DNA from: Sipunculus nudus
Lineage: Eukaryota; Annelida; Sipuncula; Golfingiida; Sipunculidae
Length of the DNA: 64,000 nucleotides
Direction: 5' to 3'
NCBI GenBank assembly: GCA_026874595.1
Contig: CM049309.1
Location: forward strand, 52,608,079 to 52,672,078
Part shown: positions 48,067-60,778 of the stretch, piece after piece
Numbering within the stretch: position 1 is the first letter of the stretch
Layout of the letters: each line of letters opens with the position of its first letter
Translations under genes and position numbers: made by a program
The notes under the pieces: generated by a model
What the model was told of the DNA's origin: nothing
What the model saw: only the letters and a program-made list of their open reading frames with translations
The model's database searches: none

Positions 48067-49960
48067 TTTATATATTTTTTTTATTATATTCTTCATATAT
48101 CTATATATAGTGTATGTGTAAGAGTCACCCCCCACTGGTGGTGAAGGAACTAGCAGGGGTTTAGATACATTTTGTAAAGGAAGGGCGCGGGACGTATGGA
48201 CTGACATATTCGCGCAGGCCATTTTAGTTATCCTCACTTCCATTGCGGGAAGGGGGCTTAAGGCTAAACATAAAAGAGAGTATATATAGCATGCATCATC
48301 AGTCTGTTATTCGGTAATCACTTCAAAACCGTGGTATATGTCCAACACCCTGAAGTGAATATAATCTGTTCGTTGAGAGCACAAATTGTTGTGTTTACCA
48401 GAAACGTATACCAACGTTTATTTTTTTTATTTTGCATTTACACTATGACCTATATTAAAATTAGTCCAATACACACTCATATATTTAATTTCATCAGCAC
48501 AAAAACACATAAACAAAACTGTAATATTGGGTCAGAGTGTATGGGTATGTTCACTGTTTGTTGTTATTCAGATCCTTTCCATTTATCATTTTGTTTTATT
48601 TTCGTGACAGCAGTGCATCAAATATAAGGACGACTTGTGATGAAAGATTGTTAAATAAAGGGTTGTTACATTTCCCATGACATTGCTGTAAGTTCTCGGA
48701 AAGTTCTGAAAATTGATTTTTTTTATTTTTTGGGGGAGGGGGGGGGGAATTATCCCGAGAATTTCGCAACCTATACAGTAACCCAGTAATTCTAAATGGC
48801 AAATAATGGAAAGGATATGGAAATCATTTCTGATGAATTGATAACAATATCTTCACTACAATATAGGCCGGCCTGCACCGGTTCCAAGTTCGATAGTTGC
48901 AGATATAAATGATGCAAACATATTTTTTTGACTTAACAAAATCTAATAGTTCTCTTCTGCCATAAGGACGTAAATAATAAATTTCAGCTTAATGAGGGCA
49001 ATTCATAGGTAAACCCATGCAGAAAAATTGATTTACGAAATTGTAAATACGTAAGTCAAATGGCCAAAAGTTACTAGAATTCTAAAAAAATCTGTTCAAT
49101 TTCAGCAAAGTTTTTTTTGTTTTAATTCCATGTAAATACAGGGATACACGAGAAGAAGAATAAAACGGATCTCATACACATTTAAAAGTGATTATCCCCT
49201 GTATTAGTATTATGGTTTATTTACTTCTTAATCATTGAAAATACCATTCCTAAACGTTAGAAAAGTTCTAGGCTTGATAGTGTCAAGTCGAATGTTTTAT
49301 CAGAATCGATCTCTAAGAGGGAGATGGGAAGAGAATACGCCCTTTAGTTATGATTTATGTACTTAAGTTTAATTTTATACATACATTTATAAATTTATAC
49401 ATAATTGAATGAATGAATAAATGAATGAACGAATGAATGAATGAATGTACGAATGAATGAATGAATAGAAGTTTATAATGAAATAACAGGCCTCTGGACC
49501 ATGGTTCCACAAATTATACATAATTTTTGACACATTGTAACAGAGCAAAATATCAATGCATGATTGCTCTTAACATAAATATCATACTTGGTATTATATT
49601 ATATTATATTATATTATATTTATTATATAAAAATATATATGGATTTTTATATTTGTTGGTTATTGTATGGTGAGATGGCGACAATCCTCGTAAGAAAATA
49701 AAAATGTAAAAATTGAGAAATTGTAACATCGCGAATATAAATCAACCACTTTACTTTAATAATATATCTTCATAAATATCAGTGTAGAGATCATTATTTT
49801 ATAGACCTACTTGTATGCTATATATATATTGTCTGTCGATTAGTTGTAATTAACTGATGGCACAGTACGAAGAAAAAACGAATAAATATAATCTGCAGCT
49901 ATAGAACTTACCTTCCAACAAAAAAGAAGAAAATGCCACCAAACGTAAGATTATATGCAT
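41797..49960 (-). CDS. Ly6/uPAR three-finger GPI-anchored protein, copy 2
   Basis: Exons: 49912-49960 (signal peptide MHIILRLVAFSSFLLE), 43006-43242 (237 nt, donor GTATGT), 41797-42119. All junctions are GT-AG in phase 1, giving 202 residues. The central exon begins VVSLKCYDCVYLDISLD, carries an N-S-T site, and ends after ARCVWFQ. The last exon contains GRSCF, QKGC, the signature VCWCDTEKCN, a last Cys (AMC) and a hydrophobic GPI-type tail. It sits 2.0 kb upstream of copy 1 (its stop to copy 1's ATG). Intron 1 is 6.7 kb and carries a nested hAT insertion and a Penelope-like fragment. Exon 1 is far from exon 2 and was chosen because its length, phase and position match copy 3; a closer, unseen first exon is possible. 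Confidence 0.78.
43250..45100. other. Intron 1 of Ly6 copy 2, proximal part
   Basis: No exon is supported in this intronic stretch. Minus-strand frames here are short and lack Ly6-type Cys patterns. Confidence 0.4.
45273..46210. mobile_element. Nested hAT-like element (CAGTGGCGGATCC ends)
   Basis: It starts CAGTGGCGGATCCAGAGGG, followed by a G-run, and ends with a C-run, TTGATCCGCCACTG. The ends are inverted repeats. It lies wholly inside 45112-46252. No transposase ORF is seen and no clean target duplication remains. Confidence 0.65.
45482..45665 (-). mobile_element. Possible tRNA-derived SINE inside the nested hAT-like element
   Basis: The minus strand reads AGGACTCCTAAGAGCTCAGC, ACAGATCGCGAGTTCGAGTACC; GAGTTCGAGTACC is a good B-box match. 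The A box is not clear. It could instead be part of the host element. Confidence 0.35.
46655..46813 (+). mobile_element. Penelope-like element fragment with hammerhead-like core
   Basis: It opens GGTATAGCCGTGTTAGTCTG, has an inverted pair GTAGGTAAAGAGAAAAGAGT ... ACTCTTTCTCTTTACCTAC, and contains CCTGACGAAGAAGCC, GCGCTTCGAAAACTCGTG and TTAATAAACAAGTTAGTC. The order AGCCGTGTTAGTC / CTGACGAAG-hairpin-CGAAA / AATAAA-GTTAGTC is that of Penelope-like repeat ends known from other animals. The reverse transcriptase is absent. Confidence 0.6.
46722..46759 (+). ncRNA. Hammerhead-ribozyme-like motif
   Basis: The core CTGACGA is at 46725-46731. Stem II is GAAGC/GCTTC (46733-46737 with 46744-46748) around a 6-nt loop. 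Then comes GAAA (46749-46752), a minimal stem III (A..T) ending TC as cleavage site, and CAC/GTG pairing for stem I. An extra A between CTGACGA and stem II departs from the consensus. Penelope-like elements are known to carry minimal hammerheads; activity here is inferred. Confidence 0.45.
46820..49380. other. Intron 1 of Ly6 copy 2, distal part
   Basis: It contains short (TA)n tracts (48032-48064), a G-run near 48733 and a CTCF-like site at 47049-47062. No further exon is supported. Confidence 0.4.
49380..49515 (-). mobile_element. 3' tail of a non-LTR retrotransposon, reversed
   Basis: On the minus strand CCATGGTCCAGAGGCCTGTT is followed by a short spacer and (ATTC)n-type units (49399-49467 in reverse). 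This matches the 3' end and tetranucleotide tail of the element at 22930-24600. No coding remnant is seen next to it. Confidence 0.55.
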
Positions 49961-49990
49961 CCTTTCCTTACAAACAACAACTTCATATCA

Positions 49991-49999
49991 CCTTTTATA
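49991..49999 (-). promoter_or_regulatory. TATA-like box near the first exon of Ly6 copy 2
   Basis: Minus-strand TATAAAAGG lies about 35 bp before the ATG at 49960. The leader would be very short if this is used, so it may be fortuitous. Confidence 0.25.
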
Positions 50000-50737
50000 T
50001 CTAACAGGGTTTGCAGTTTATGTTGACTGCCATACAGGACGTCTTCTGCAGCTTACCGCTGATTTCACCAATGGCAACCACGTGCTTACCTGGTATAAAC
50101 AGCTGCAGATCAATATATAGCGAAGTCTGGACGGACACAAACGAAGCGTATGCAGTGCTTTTTCTTTGCTCTGTGACATGGCTCTACATATAGGACACGG
50201 TTCGTAATATAATAGCTTACGTGTATTTAATGTCAATTATTTTTGTTGTTTGCGTTTAGAAAACACTCTTTCACTTGAGCATAATAGTACAAAATACCAA
50301 AGAGTGGCGGGGCTAGTGAGTACAGTGCAATCATAACAGGTTTTATTTGTTTCTGTCAACTTACGTTCAGTGGAGAGCCATGCTTGTGACCGATATTCCT
50401 ATATGCATGGTGAATACATGATACAAGCTGACGTTATTTGTTTCCAAAACTACAATGACATTACATCATAAATTATTTCAGCTTTGATTGTATATGCATA
50501 TGCATCACATGATTAATGTAAAGCAATCCCCAAATGGGTTCTAACAATAACAGGAGCACCGCAAGAGTGCATAATACACCCGTCCTATGTCTTGTGACCT
50601 TTTACATTATTAAAGAGACACAGATTTTTTTTGCAGACAACTGAATCCAGGGGAGTTTTTTTAATGGTTCAACTTTCGTGTTGCATGTTAGCAAAACCCC
50701 AATGAACTCTTGGTTGTCACAACAATACCGATAAAAA

Positions 50738-51085
50738 CAGGTCTGGTGACCTCTGACCTCATTAAATATGCATGGATTTTAGGGAGATATTATACTGGTT
50801 GATAATTTTCTTGAGTTTCATGAAAATCCTTCATATTCCTGTTATGTTATCGTGGCAACACCACATAGAAGCCTTTTGACCTCTGACCTTATTAAATATG
50901 CGTGGAACCACATAGAAGCCTGTTGACCTCTGACCTTATTAAATATGCGTGGATTTTCCCTAGAACAGACCTCGGGCGAGATAAGTAATTATTATGTAAG
51001 TAATTATAGAATATCCATCAAAGCCCTGGAATATGTTATCAGGGCAAATCTTAAAACTGATGGACGGATGGAACCCATGAAATTT
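50738..51085 (+). repeat. Dispersed repeat with DR1 motifs, copy 2, internally duplicated
   Basis: It matches 5995-6365. A ~38-bp piece (CCACATAGAAGCC, TTGACCTCTGACCTTATT, AAATATGCGTGGA) is present twice in tandem at about 50864-50950. It ends AACTGATGGACGGATGG. Three TGACCTCTGACCT motifs occur. Confidence 0.65.
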
Positions 51086-51089
51086 CAAA

Positions 51090-51641
51090 GGCTGATTTTT
51101 TTTTTTGGGTGTAAAACTCTGTTATGATTTCTTCTTTGGATGAATAATATTATACATTTTGTACCTTAAAATTCATATTTGGTTATTTGGAGTGTTTCTT
51201 TTTGGGGCCCCCTGAGTGCAAATCCTTCAATATCCTTATACTTTTTTCTTTCTTCTGTCATTTTCTTTTCGCGCTACATCTCCAACATGGCTGAATTTTG
51301 TCAGCTGAAATTTCGGCATATGTAATTATAGGTCACTGATTTGCACCCGATATTTATTTTTGACCTTGACCTTATTCCAAAGGCCGTTTATTGCAGATTT
51401 TGCATTGTTTCCTTCTTCTTTCCACATTTTCGCAATATCTCAAACATGACTGATTTTCTAAAACTGGCCATTGGGCAAAATATAAGTCATAGATGACAAA
51501 TTTGCACCTGAATTGTTTTTTTTTTAAATACACCTATTTCGATGTAGCCCCATGATTTGCCAGTCATATATATATTAGTATGTACGTACGAATAATCGTC
51601 ATATGGCAACGCTGCATGCCTGAGAGGTTTATTTCAGTTTA

Positions 51642-51688
<47 letters not shown>

Positions 51689-52590
51689 TACCAGTAGACT
51701 TCTCTTCCGATCGTTCGTGGGTTGCATATACATCTTGCCATCCTTGTATTTCTGCATGAGAGTTATATATAGTCTACTGGCACTCCCCGCACACTCGTTA
51801 ACCTATGCCAGGCTGGTGAACCCCTTTTTTTCTAAGTTCCTGTATCCGCCATTGATGAGACCCAAAGTAAATATAGCCTTATTAGTGAAAGTAAAAGTTT
51901 TGCGAAGCTGTTTTCAACAATAAAAGGAATGTTGAACAAACAATTGAATTGTCACAAGAGAGCATCTTTGAAAGGAGACACTGCATTACTGTCCGATTGT
52001 GACAATTTTAGATGGTTATTATAAAGAGACCAATCAATCATAAAATGAACAGAACATATTACGACCAGATGATTATTATTTAATCGGAAATTGAAGCACA
52101 CGCTGATAGACCATTATGGCCCAACTTCACTGGAAACGGCTTCAGGAAATACCACAACACAAAATCACCATAGTAAAATCGACCTATTCTTCATTGTCGC
52201 CGCACTTTTTATACACCGTCATTTTATGACACAGACAGGCAATTGTTTGTACATCGTAGCCTGTTATATTGATTTGTCCTGTCCGTGCATGTCTGCAGCC
52301 TGACTAGGAATAAAAGTGAGAAGACAAGGTAGATATTGTAATAAAATGGAAGCACCTAGATGTCAACTTGGCTTTTGAGGTTCTTTTTAAGGTTTTCTTG
52401 GACCACGCCAAAATCCTCAAATTAAATTAGGAATTAATGCCATGCGAATTCCTGGGTACTGTGTAACGTATTTATTGAAAGGCCTATATGATTATAGTGT
52501 TTCATCTTGTGGTAGGAATAGGTTGTAAAATCATATTAGATGATTGAAAGAGAATAAACGAGCGATTATTAATCCATTATTTTATGTACA
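51090..52590. other. Unassigned spacer between Ly6 copies 2 and 3
   Basis: It contains (TA)n at 51644-51685 and a fragment of the hAT-like family end (reverse of ATGGCGGATACAGGAACTTA) near 51835-51856. No exon is supported. Confidence 0.4.
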
Positions 52591-52593
52591 ATC

Positions 52594-52653
52594 GAAATTA
52601 CCGTGAAACCATGCTGTAAAGAAGTTCTTTACAACAGGTTTCACGGTAATTTC
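52594..52653. repeat. 60-bp near-perfect palindrome (hairpin)
   Basis: GAAATTACCGTGAAACC at the left is matched exactly by its inverse at the right, and the inner GTAAAGAA/TTCTTTAC arms also pair. Only one bulge and one mismatch break 29 paired positions, and there is almost no loop. It is too loop-poor for an ordinary miRNA precursor. Confidence 0.8.
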
Positions 52654-53979
52654 TGAATTATACCAGGAATACTGACCGAGCCTAACTGTCAGCCTAACTA
52701 GTACATCTCGGTGGAAGGTCAACGTAATGGCTGGGTTACTGACACTTATTTGTAGCACATGTTAATTTTATAATATAATGCTGTTCATTGTTTTGTACCA
52801 CGTCTTTCTCATTTTTCTCAACAAAATAATAATATTGTATCAAGATAATATGACTTCATTGGATGTGCATACATAATCATTTGCGATCGAGTATGCAAAA
52901 ATGCCGTCGATTTAATTGATTAGGAAAGAAAATGTCCAATGATGGATATAATAACAGTCGCCCGAATCCCTATTTCAGGGGGATATAAGAAACAGAGCAT
53001 ATTACAGCTCTATAGTGACACATGCTATCTCCGTATACGAAGTACTACGTAAGACACATCTATATACTCATATAGTGCACAGTTTCGTCCATTTCTTAAT
53101 TGATAAAAACACAACCACAATTAGGGATTCGAGCATATAACCGATTAATTGGCACATCACTATTTCATATAAATTCATATACATTGTATATATGTTTTTT
53201 TTTATCCGATATTATTCCTAAAAATTCTCCATTACATGGGGGTCTATGAAATAATCACTTGCGAAGTTTGCAATTGTTTTCATTCAAATAAAGACCATAC
53301 GATTTGCTGAAAGTGGACAGACACATAACTGACAAGATCGTATGATGAAACAATAATATTTTCAAAAGTGAAGGACGTATATTGATACACTCGTAGGTAA
53401 CAGTGCGTTCCCAGGAAACTTATCGTACTTTATAGTATAAATTATACTTATTAAGTACGCAAACCATTCTTATGATTTGAAAATGTTAACTGCAATCACT
53501 TTCTATTAAACAGGTTTATCTGATTTAAATTCGGACTTAATTTCTCATGTTGCTGTATATAATCCTAATGCTACCTTCACTATAAATCCTGCTTGATGAT
53601 AATTTTATGTATTTATTTAATAATATAATATTTAATTAAAACTGCTATCTATTAATAGAGCTTAATACTTCTGTTGCCGATGGTATGTACCTAACACCCT
53701 CAAGTATTCACTTTTATCGATTACAACAAAAGAAATCAGCTTCGTCCTGTATTAAGGTGCAATTGTACAGTAGAAGTTCGAGATTTACTCACTATCAGAT
53801 ATCGGGATTTTATTCTCCCAACAGGCCATTTGCAATGTTTACACACTGAGCTCAGCTGAGCTATAGTCAATCAATATGACTTGGGATTGGAAACTCCGTA
53901 AATAGAAGAACTAGGGACCCATGGGTCTCGACGTTCGGCTGAATTTGTCTGTAGGGATATTTTACGAGCTTTTTCAAAA

Positions 53980-55090
53980 TATGGGTCTTGTGACCTTGAC
54001 CCTTGACCTTTTATGGAGTTCTTCCCTTAAAAGCAGGTATGCTTAATGTGAAAGATGGAAGGTTTGGGATGAGAGGTTGGCTTCAACAGTATCCAGAAAT
54101 TTATGAAAAGGAGAGTTCTATGACCTTGACATTTGACCTCAAAATAAATAGTTGTTCTTCCCTTATTGGTGGGTAACCATACGTGAAAGATGGAAGGTTT
54201 GAGGTGAAAAGTTTGCAATTAAATGCATCCAAACATCTTTCTAATGAAGTGGACCCTATGACCTCTGTCCTTGTGAACACAAAATCTACAGGTTTCTCCC
54301 CTATTATCAGATTATGAGTTTCTGAAAGGTGGAAGATGTGACATTAAAAGTTTTTGCAAATACTTCAAAACATACAGGGTTCACACATATCCTGATTTTA
54401 GACTGATTTGATCATGAAGTTTAAGGTCAAACAATGGTTGTACAAAATTTAATGAAATATGCAGTACCATAAAAGTTATAGGTTCATAATTATCCTTTAT
54501 TGTTGCCATTTTGACACAGAAGATAACGGTCTAAGTCATCATTTTCGAAATCATCTGAGAATATAACGGAAACATTTAGTGTGTAAAATTTAAGGGGAAA
54601 ATTTTCAATACATCAAGTATTTAAGGGGTCACAATAATCTTAGAATTCCGCAGAGTAGACCTTGAACATTAAGGTCAAGGTCACCAGTTTTCGAACTCAT
54701 CTGAGAACTTGCTGAAAACAACTGGTGTGTCAAATTTGAGAGGAAAATATACAGTACTTCCAAAGTTATCACGTTCACAAGAAATCCTAAAGTTGATGAA
54801 TATAATTCTGTTGATTTTACCTTGATGATACTGGCTAAGGTCAACATTTTTTTATCTCATCCGAGAACTTAGTTGAAACAACATGAGCATCATGTTTGAG
54901 ATCAAGATATACAGTACTTTAAAAGTTATGGGGTTTACTAATATTTAGATTTTGGCTGATTTGTTCTCGAATTACACGGTCAAGGTTACCAGGTTTCGAT
55001 CACCTCCAAGATTTTGAATGAAATAATTTGTGTTTCAAATTGTGCTTCAAAAGTAATTGAGTTCACAAGATATCCTACGGACCAAGACTG
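53980..55090. repeat. Degenerate tandem repeats with TGACCTTGACC motifs
   Basis: Units of about 120-130 bp begin with TGACCTTGACCTTTGACC-like stretches (53988, 54119, 54254) and contain GTGAAAGATGGAAGGTTTG. A second unit type with CATCTGAGAACTT and CAAATTTGAGAGGAAAATAT recurs at 54540-55070. Several AGGTCA half sites are present on both strands. Confidence 0.6.
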
Positions 55091-55294
55091 ACGAGGACAA
55101 CGGCACACGATGGGACTGAAACCAATGTGTCCCCACCGGTTGGATGGGGTTGTTGGTGGTGGGGTGTGGAGACATTATTAACACACCAGGCTTCAGGGCA
55201 CTGGATGAAATCACAGTTAAGAAACTGAAACAATCGATGTAATTTAGCAATCTAAAATAAAGAAAAAATGCATGAAAAAAAAAAGAAAAAAATA

Positions 55295-55866
55295 ATACAT
55301 GTGGCGCCACAAGTCTTCAGGAACTGATGAAACTGGTCATGATCAATAAACACACCAGTTCCTGGACACTAGATGTTGATAAAAAATAGATACAGATACA
55401 GTTGGTGCCACCAGTCTCCAGGAACTGATAAAACCAGATTAATAAATATACAAGGTATCAGGACAAAAGATGAAACCAAAGCTGGGAAACTGAGAGAATT
55501 ACTGTCATTTGATCGTCACGGAAATAAAAAAAAATCATAAGAATAAGAAATAAAAAAGATTGCGCCACCATGATCAATAATCAAAGCAAAACTCATAGCA
55601 TTTCTTGCATTAAGTATCGAGATACTGGAGGATTTGTATCAAATTTTTAACTACTCTTGGGTGCATAAACGTTGGGCCTGCAGACTATAGGTCGCAGTGA
55701 TCTAATTTCAGGTTTCCAAGAAGATTTTAATTGACCTCAAGTGGTGTTCAATTAGTTCTAGGTTTCTAGGTTCAGTGGTTACGATTTGTGTCTTGGTAAC
55801 GGACGGCCAGAAGGACGACGGACAAGTGCCATGGCTACACCTCAGTTTACTTTCATTCACTTGAGC
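55295..55866 (+). repeat. Array B-related repeat block outside the 5.2-kb element
   Basis: It contains GTGGCGCCACAAGTC, CAGGAACTGATGAAAC, ATCAAATTTTTAACTACTC, CTAATTTCAGGTTTCCAAG and the terminus GGACGGCCAGAAGGACG followed by CCATGGCTACACC. The order is that of the units at 37360-39470. Confidence 0.6.
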
Positions 55867-55869
55867 TAA

Positions 55870-58800
55870 AAAAAGTGTACAGCCACTGTACCACTGCATG
55901 AAACGTATAAACAAGCATGACAATCCCTATCCCCTGTTAACTGCACTTTGCATTTAATTACCATTAGGTTAGAATGTTTTATTCTTAATACATACATACG
56001 AATATATCAACATAAATTTAGAGAAACGCAGGGGCGAATCCAAGATTTCTTTAACAGGGTATGGATTGTCTGGGGCTGATCCGACAAAACTTGCTTGAAA
56101 AAGAAAACATATTTCAGTTCAAATGATCACATTACAGGTTATATTACATTATAAATAAACTGAATATATTGTTCTCTCTTTCGTGTTTTGTAGAAAAATA
56201 ATGAATATTTTCAAGATTTGTAATGAGGGTTACAACCAATATTATCCCCATCCCCGCCTACACCCAGCCACCCCTGCTGATCTGCTATGGAGACGCGAAT
56301 AACGTAAAATTATTAAGTTACATGCTAAACATTAAAATTGCTTATAACTCTTATAAAACGGGACAAGTACACAAAACATTGTCGCTGCTACGTATACAAT
56401 CTTACTGCTTCTGTCATGGCGGTAATGAGCAGTACCACTCGTGTCTTCTTAGACAACAATACAGAATAACTTAAGTAAAAATGCACTTTCAGTTGCCAAT
56501 ATGATTGCAGTTGTATTGAAAATAAGATACTTTTGCCATGGTGTAGAAATTTTTAATTTCACCCCATCCATGAAACTGATGATAACTCTGCCTCTTCAGG
56601 AAAATTCGATCGTATCGTGTTTAAACACCACTTATCTCTATATATGGGGAGGCTACTAGTCACATGCAAGCAGGATAATGGAAAAAGTGGGCGCCTTTAG
56701 AGCGAAATCATGTCAGGAAGATTCGCATGCATTAATGGATATGTCATCATGTGGTGTAAATAAGGCCATGGCCTTATATATAACAATGGTAGTTTTTACA
56801 AATCCTGTACCAGATCCCCGTCACACTCTTAATGTGTTAATGTATAATAAGCACTGCCTATGCTTTAGTATTTACGTTTACTACTAAAATGCGTGAAATA
56901 AAACGCGATTCTATGTACAGATGGACGTAGCTGTAATTTAGCTCAGTAATTTGCCGCGAGATGGCAGTACTTATTCACAGCATTGCGACACGGCAAGAGA
57001 AGGTTTGATGGCTCTTTTAGTGGGAAGACTTTACCATTGAATCGACCGGGCCAGTCTAATGTATAATATCATGTATATACGCGTGTGTGTGTCATAAGTT
57101 ATGGTACTTATCGTGGAAGCACTGATGGTCTTCCGAAATCAGGCGATCTGATAAAACATTTTGTCAAGGAAAACAATTTCCAAATGTTCTATTGACAAAG
57201 ACAGTTTATTTTAACAAAACGGTCACATCAATATATTTTATTTCAAGTGAGAATGAATCTACATAAGTATAGTATAATTACGTATAAGCAAACTTAAGAG
57301 TATATAACGTAACGAAATATGAGTATACATCAACTGTACTTAGAATTTAAAGAATGAAATTGTACAGGATTGTACAAATGTTAAAACAACAAAGCAGTAA
57401 AAAAATTAAAATAAAGCATGACAGTTAACAAAGTGGAGTTCGTAAATAACGACATCAAATCCCTTACCTGTATGGCATTTTCTCTCAATACTTGATAATT
57501 ACTATCCATTAATCTTATCTTTTTGTCTTCAATCAACTCACGACTTTCTTTCATTTAAAATCATCGACTTTCTTTCAAATAAAATCATAGATTGAAAGAG
57601 TGTGACGAATGGTTATTTAAAGAATTTTCATAATTTAACTATTCATAAAATTGTTTTGTGTTTTATCATTCCAGTGCATGTCAATGCTAGAGTACCACTT
57701 ATCCTAATCCATAACATCATTACCTGTGATTTCACATAAAAAACATGTAATGTAACCTAAGGGCCAACTCGAAAATTCGAAACTGATTTCGGTTCCGGGA
57801 ATCCGTTCACTTTATAAATGCGAAACCAAAACTGGTTATGGCGAAATTGCGAAACCGTCTCCGGAGAGATGATTAAATAAGCAATGTTTGAGGTATAAAC
57901 GGTCTTTCGGTTGTTATGGGTTCATAACTGAAATGAGATTTCAGTTATGGGGATCCTCTTATGGAAAAGCGTAGCAAGGGTATATTGGGATATTTGCAAA
58001 ATAAACAGAGAAAATAGAGGCAATTAAGCATATTTCTTACCAATAATGGCTAATAAACTGTTCTGGAGCAAAAATAAATTATGTAGAAGTGCTCTTATGA
58101 GGAAATTGTTAAGATTTCAACTCCAGTGATGGTCTTCTGCTCTTTTCTTCATGATAAAATGCTGTTATATCATATATAACATAAACAGGAGACTCCACAT
58201 GTATGGAAACTGATATATAAAGGCTATATAGGTAGAGTGAGCATAGTTTAAGCTGCATCTTATTCTTAATTATTATTTTATTCTTTCCTTCTGATAAATC
58301 AGAAGGACCGCTACGATATTTCGTAAGAACATATTCAAGGCTGAGTATGGAGCCCGGGTCACCTGGTGTGTAATTCTCAGCCTTGCACCAAGGCAAGTCT
58401 TTCGAAAGCGTTTTGAATTCAACATCTCCAAATTTAGGCCTGTATAGCTAAAGATAAGACGCACGTATCCGGTATGGCCATGTCATTTGACACGTGGGTA
58501 TATTATAGGACACAGAGAAGTCTATTTGATGTATATTTTCATCATAATTGCAATATAAATTGGACAGTCACAATTAATAAGCTCTCACTAGGTTCCAAAG
58601 TGCCAAGGTATGGATCTCTAGCTTTTGATTACATAAATTTTCATCATTAATTTTTTCATTTAAATTTAAATTATTTATGATGTTACTATATTTTATCTAA
58701 TAAAACCGAAACCGTCCACTTAAATATAAGTCGAAGCCATATAGAACCAGTTTTTCGTAACAGACAGTCTTTTATTTTCGAGTGGGGCCCAAGAATTTGC

Positions 58801-58940
58801 AGTCACTAAACATATTACACGCGTACATATTATCCTTCTAATACACTGCATCACTGCTGTTCCAGACGGATTTAGTCACACAGTTTGGAGTTAGAAGCAT
58901 TACGGTAAATACTGGTTTTCTTACATCAATAAATACAAGT
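55870..58940. other. Unassigned spacer downstream of Ly6 copy 3
   Basis: A hAT-family fragment (CAGGGGCGAATCCAAGATTT) starts at 56029. No Ly6-type exon or other gene is supported. Confidence 0.4.
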
Positions 58941-58948
58941 AACTTTGC

Positions 58949-59439
58949 TCAAACCATGGTTGAAACAAAAGCTGCTAAAATTGAAGATAAGACCGCTAGA
59001 TGGCGCCCTGCACTGCTGCACGGCCCTTCCCTCGGGAGCGGAGACCGGTCTGTGTTACATCGGTCTGTATTACACCAACAGATCTGTCCGCTGTAACTTG
59101 TGTATGTTATGGGTCCCCTCAGTGCCGCGATGTTCGGTCCGTAGTAACTGGGTATAGTTGACGTGCAGCCTTTGTCCGTAGCTTCGGCTTTCGGCACGGC
59201 GAAACAGTTACGGCTCACCCCATGGACTGTAACGTTAGCCGGACCGTACGGCAGACTAGCTACAAACATAATAAGATGTTTGCAGCAAATGTTTACTTAC
59301 TATAAAAAGAATATTATAGTAATCATACCAAATTGAAATACAGGTTATTATGACAGTAATAATACCAAAATGACTCAAGGTTAGTATAATAAACGCAGTG
59401 GTGTTAATTTATCTTTCGGGGGGGGGGGATTACTCGCAG

Positions 59440-59482
<43 letters not shown>

Positions 59483-60712
59483 CACACACCTTTTAGCGTC
59501 TGTTATGACACATTTTAAAGATATTTACTTAGTCACATTTCAAACATATTACAATTTAGTATATCAGATTTTAGAAAATAAGGTATTATGTTTCAAGTGA
59601 AAGTTAATTCTAAACCATGCAGATTTAGGTATATATTGTTTCATAGTAAAGTCATATATATATGGAACTAAAGACTGTAATTCGAATTAATATATTTTAT
59701 TTGCAAAATATAAATATATATATTTTCCTCTGAATATCAGGGGAGATGATTACATTAATTGACCATCCCGCTTGCCAAAAAGTGGGGAATATATACCCCC
59801 ACCCCCACCCCTATATTGACGCCCCTTATTAAGCGAACCATCATAACACAAAATTTAGATGAAACCAGTTTAAAAAAGCTTATATATAGTAGTAGCAAGA
59901 AAACTTAGTATACATCGCAAACGACTATGTTTATTCCTGAACATTCGTGTTATACTATACGTGTCTTCTTGGGTTTAAAATGTGTATGTAAATTGGCCTG
60001 AACTACCACATAAAAAATATAACCAAGAATGGCCTGAAGAGAATCCAATTTTAGAAATCTAGAATTCGTTGGTAATGACGTTCGGAGATTCAATTCTAGG
60101 TTCGAGCTTTTAATATATTTTAGACCAAAAAAAAACTTGAAGATTATTTGGAAGAAGCCTAATATATATATTCCTATACTGAGGCACTCTATTTAGATCA
60201 ACTCATACAAGTAGCAGGCCGGTATACATACCAATATGTCTCATATACATGAATGGCGAAACTGGTAGTTCCATATAATAATATCCGTGTGAGTTTAAAA
60301 TCAAATTAATGATCATATGACACCATGCAGGAAATAAGGAACATTACAAAATATTGCCCTGTGGCCAATTTGCTGAAATATCTGTGTTTATTCAAGTTTA
60401 ATTTATGTGTATCTGTATTGATGTTCATGATATGAATCTTTACAGTTTATACAGTTTATTATATGAGCATATTGCTGCTTCGTGATGAATAAAGACTCTA
60501 CTTTTTCCTTACTGCTGATATCATTCAAACTATATATACGTAAGATACCCGATAGGCCTATACTTAAAATAATTTTTAGAGTACTCAATACGACGTACAT
60601 TTCAGGTATCAGTACTTATACCGGCTCCATACAGAGATATAGTTCAACATTTGACAGGGAGCTCCACCCACGAATGTCTTATTGGTGAGTCAACCAATGA
60701 TAAGTCAGCCAA

Positions 60713-60778
<66 letters not shown>

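Noticed and set aside
52594-52653. microRNA precursor
   Set aside because: The hairpin has almost no terminal loop and is nearly perfectly paired, unlike animal miRNA precursors.
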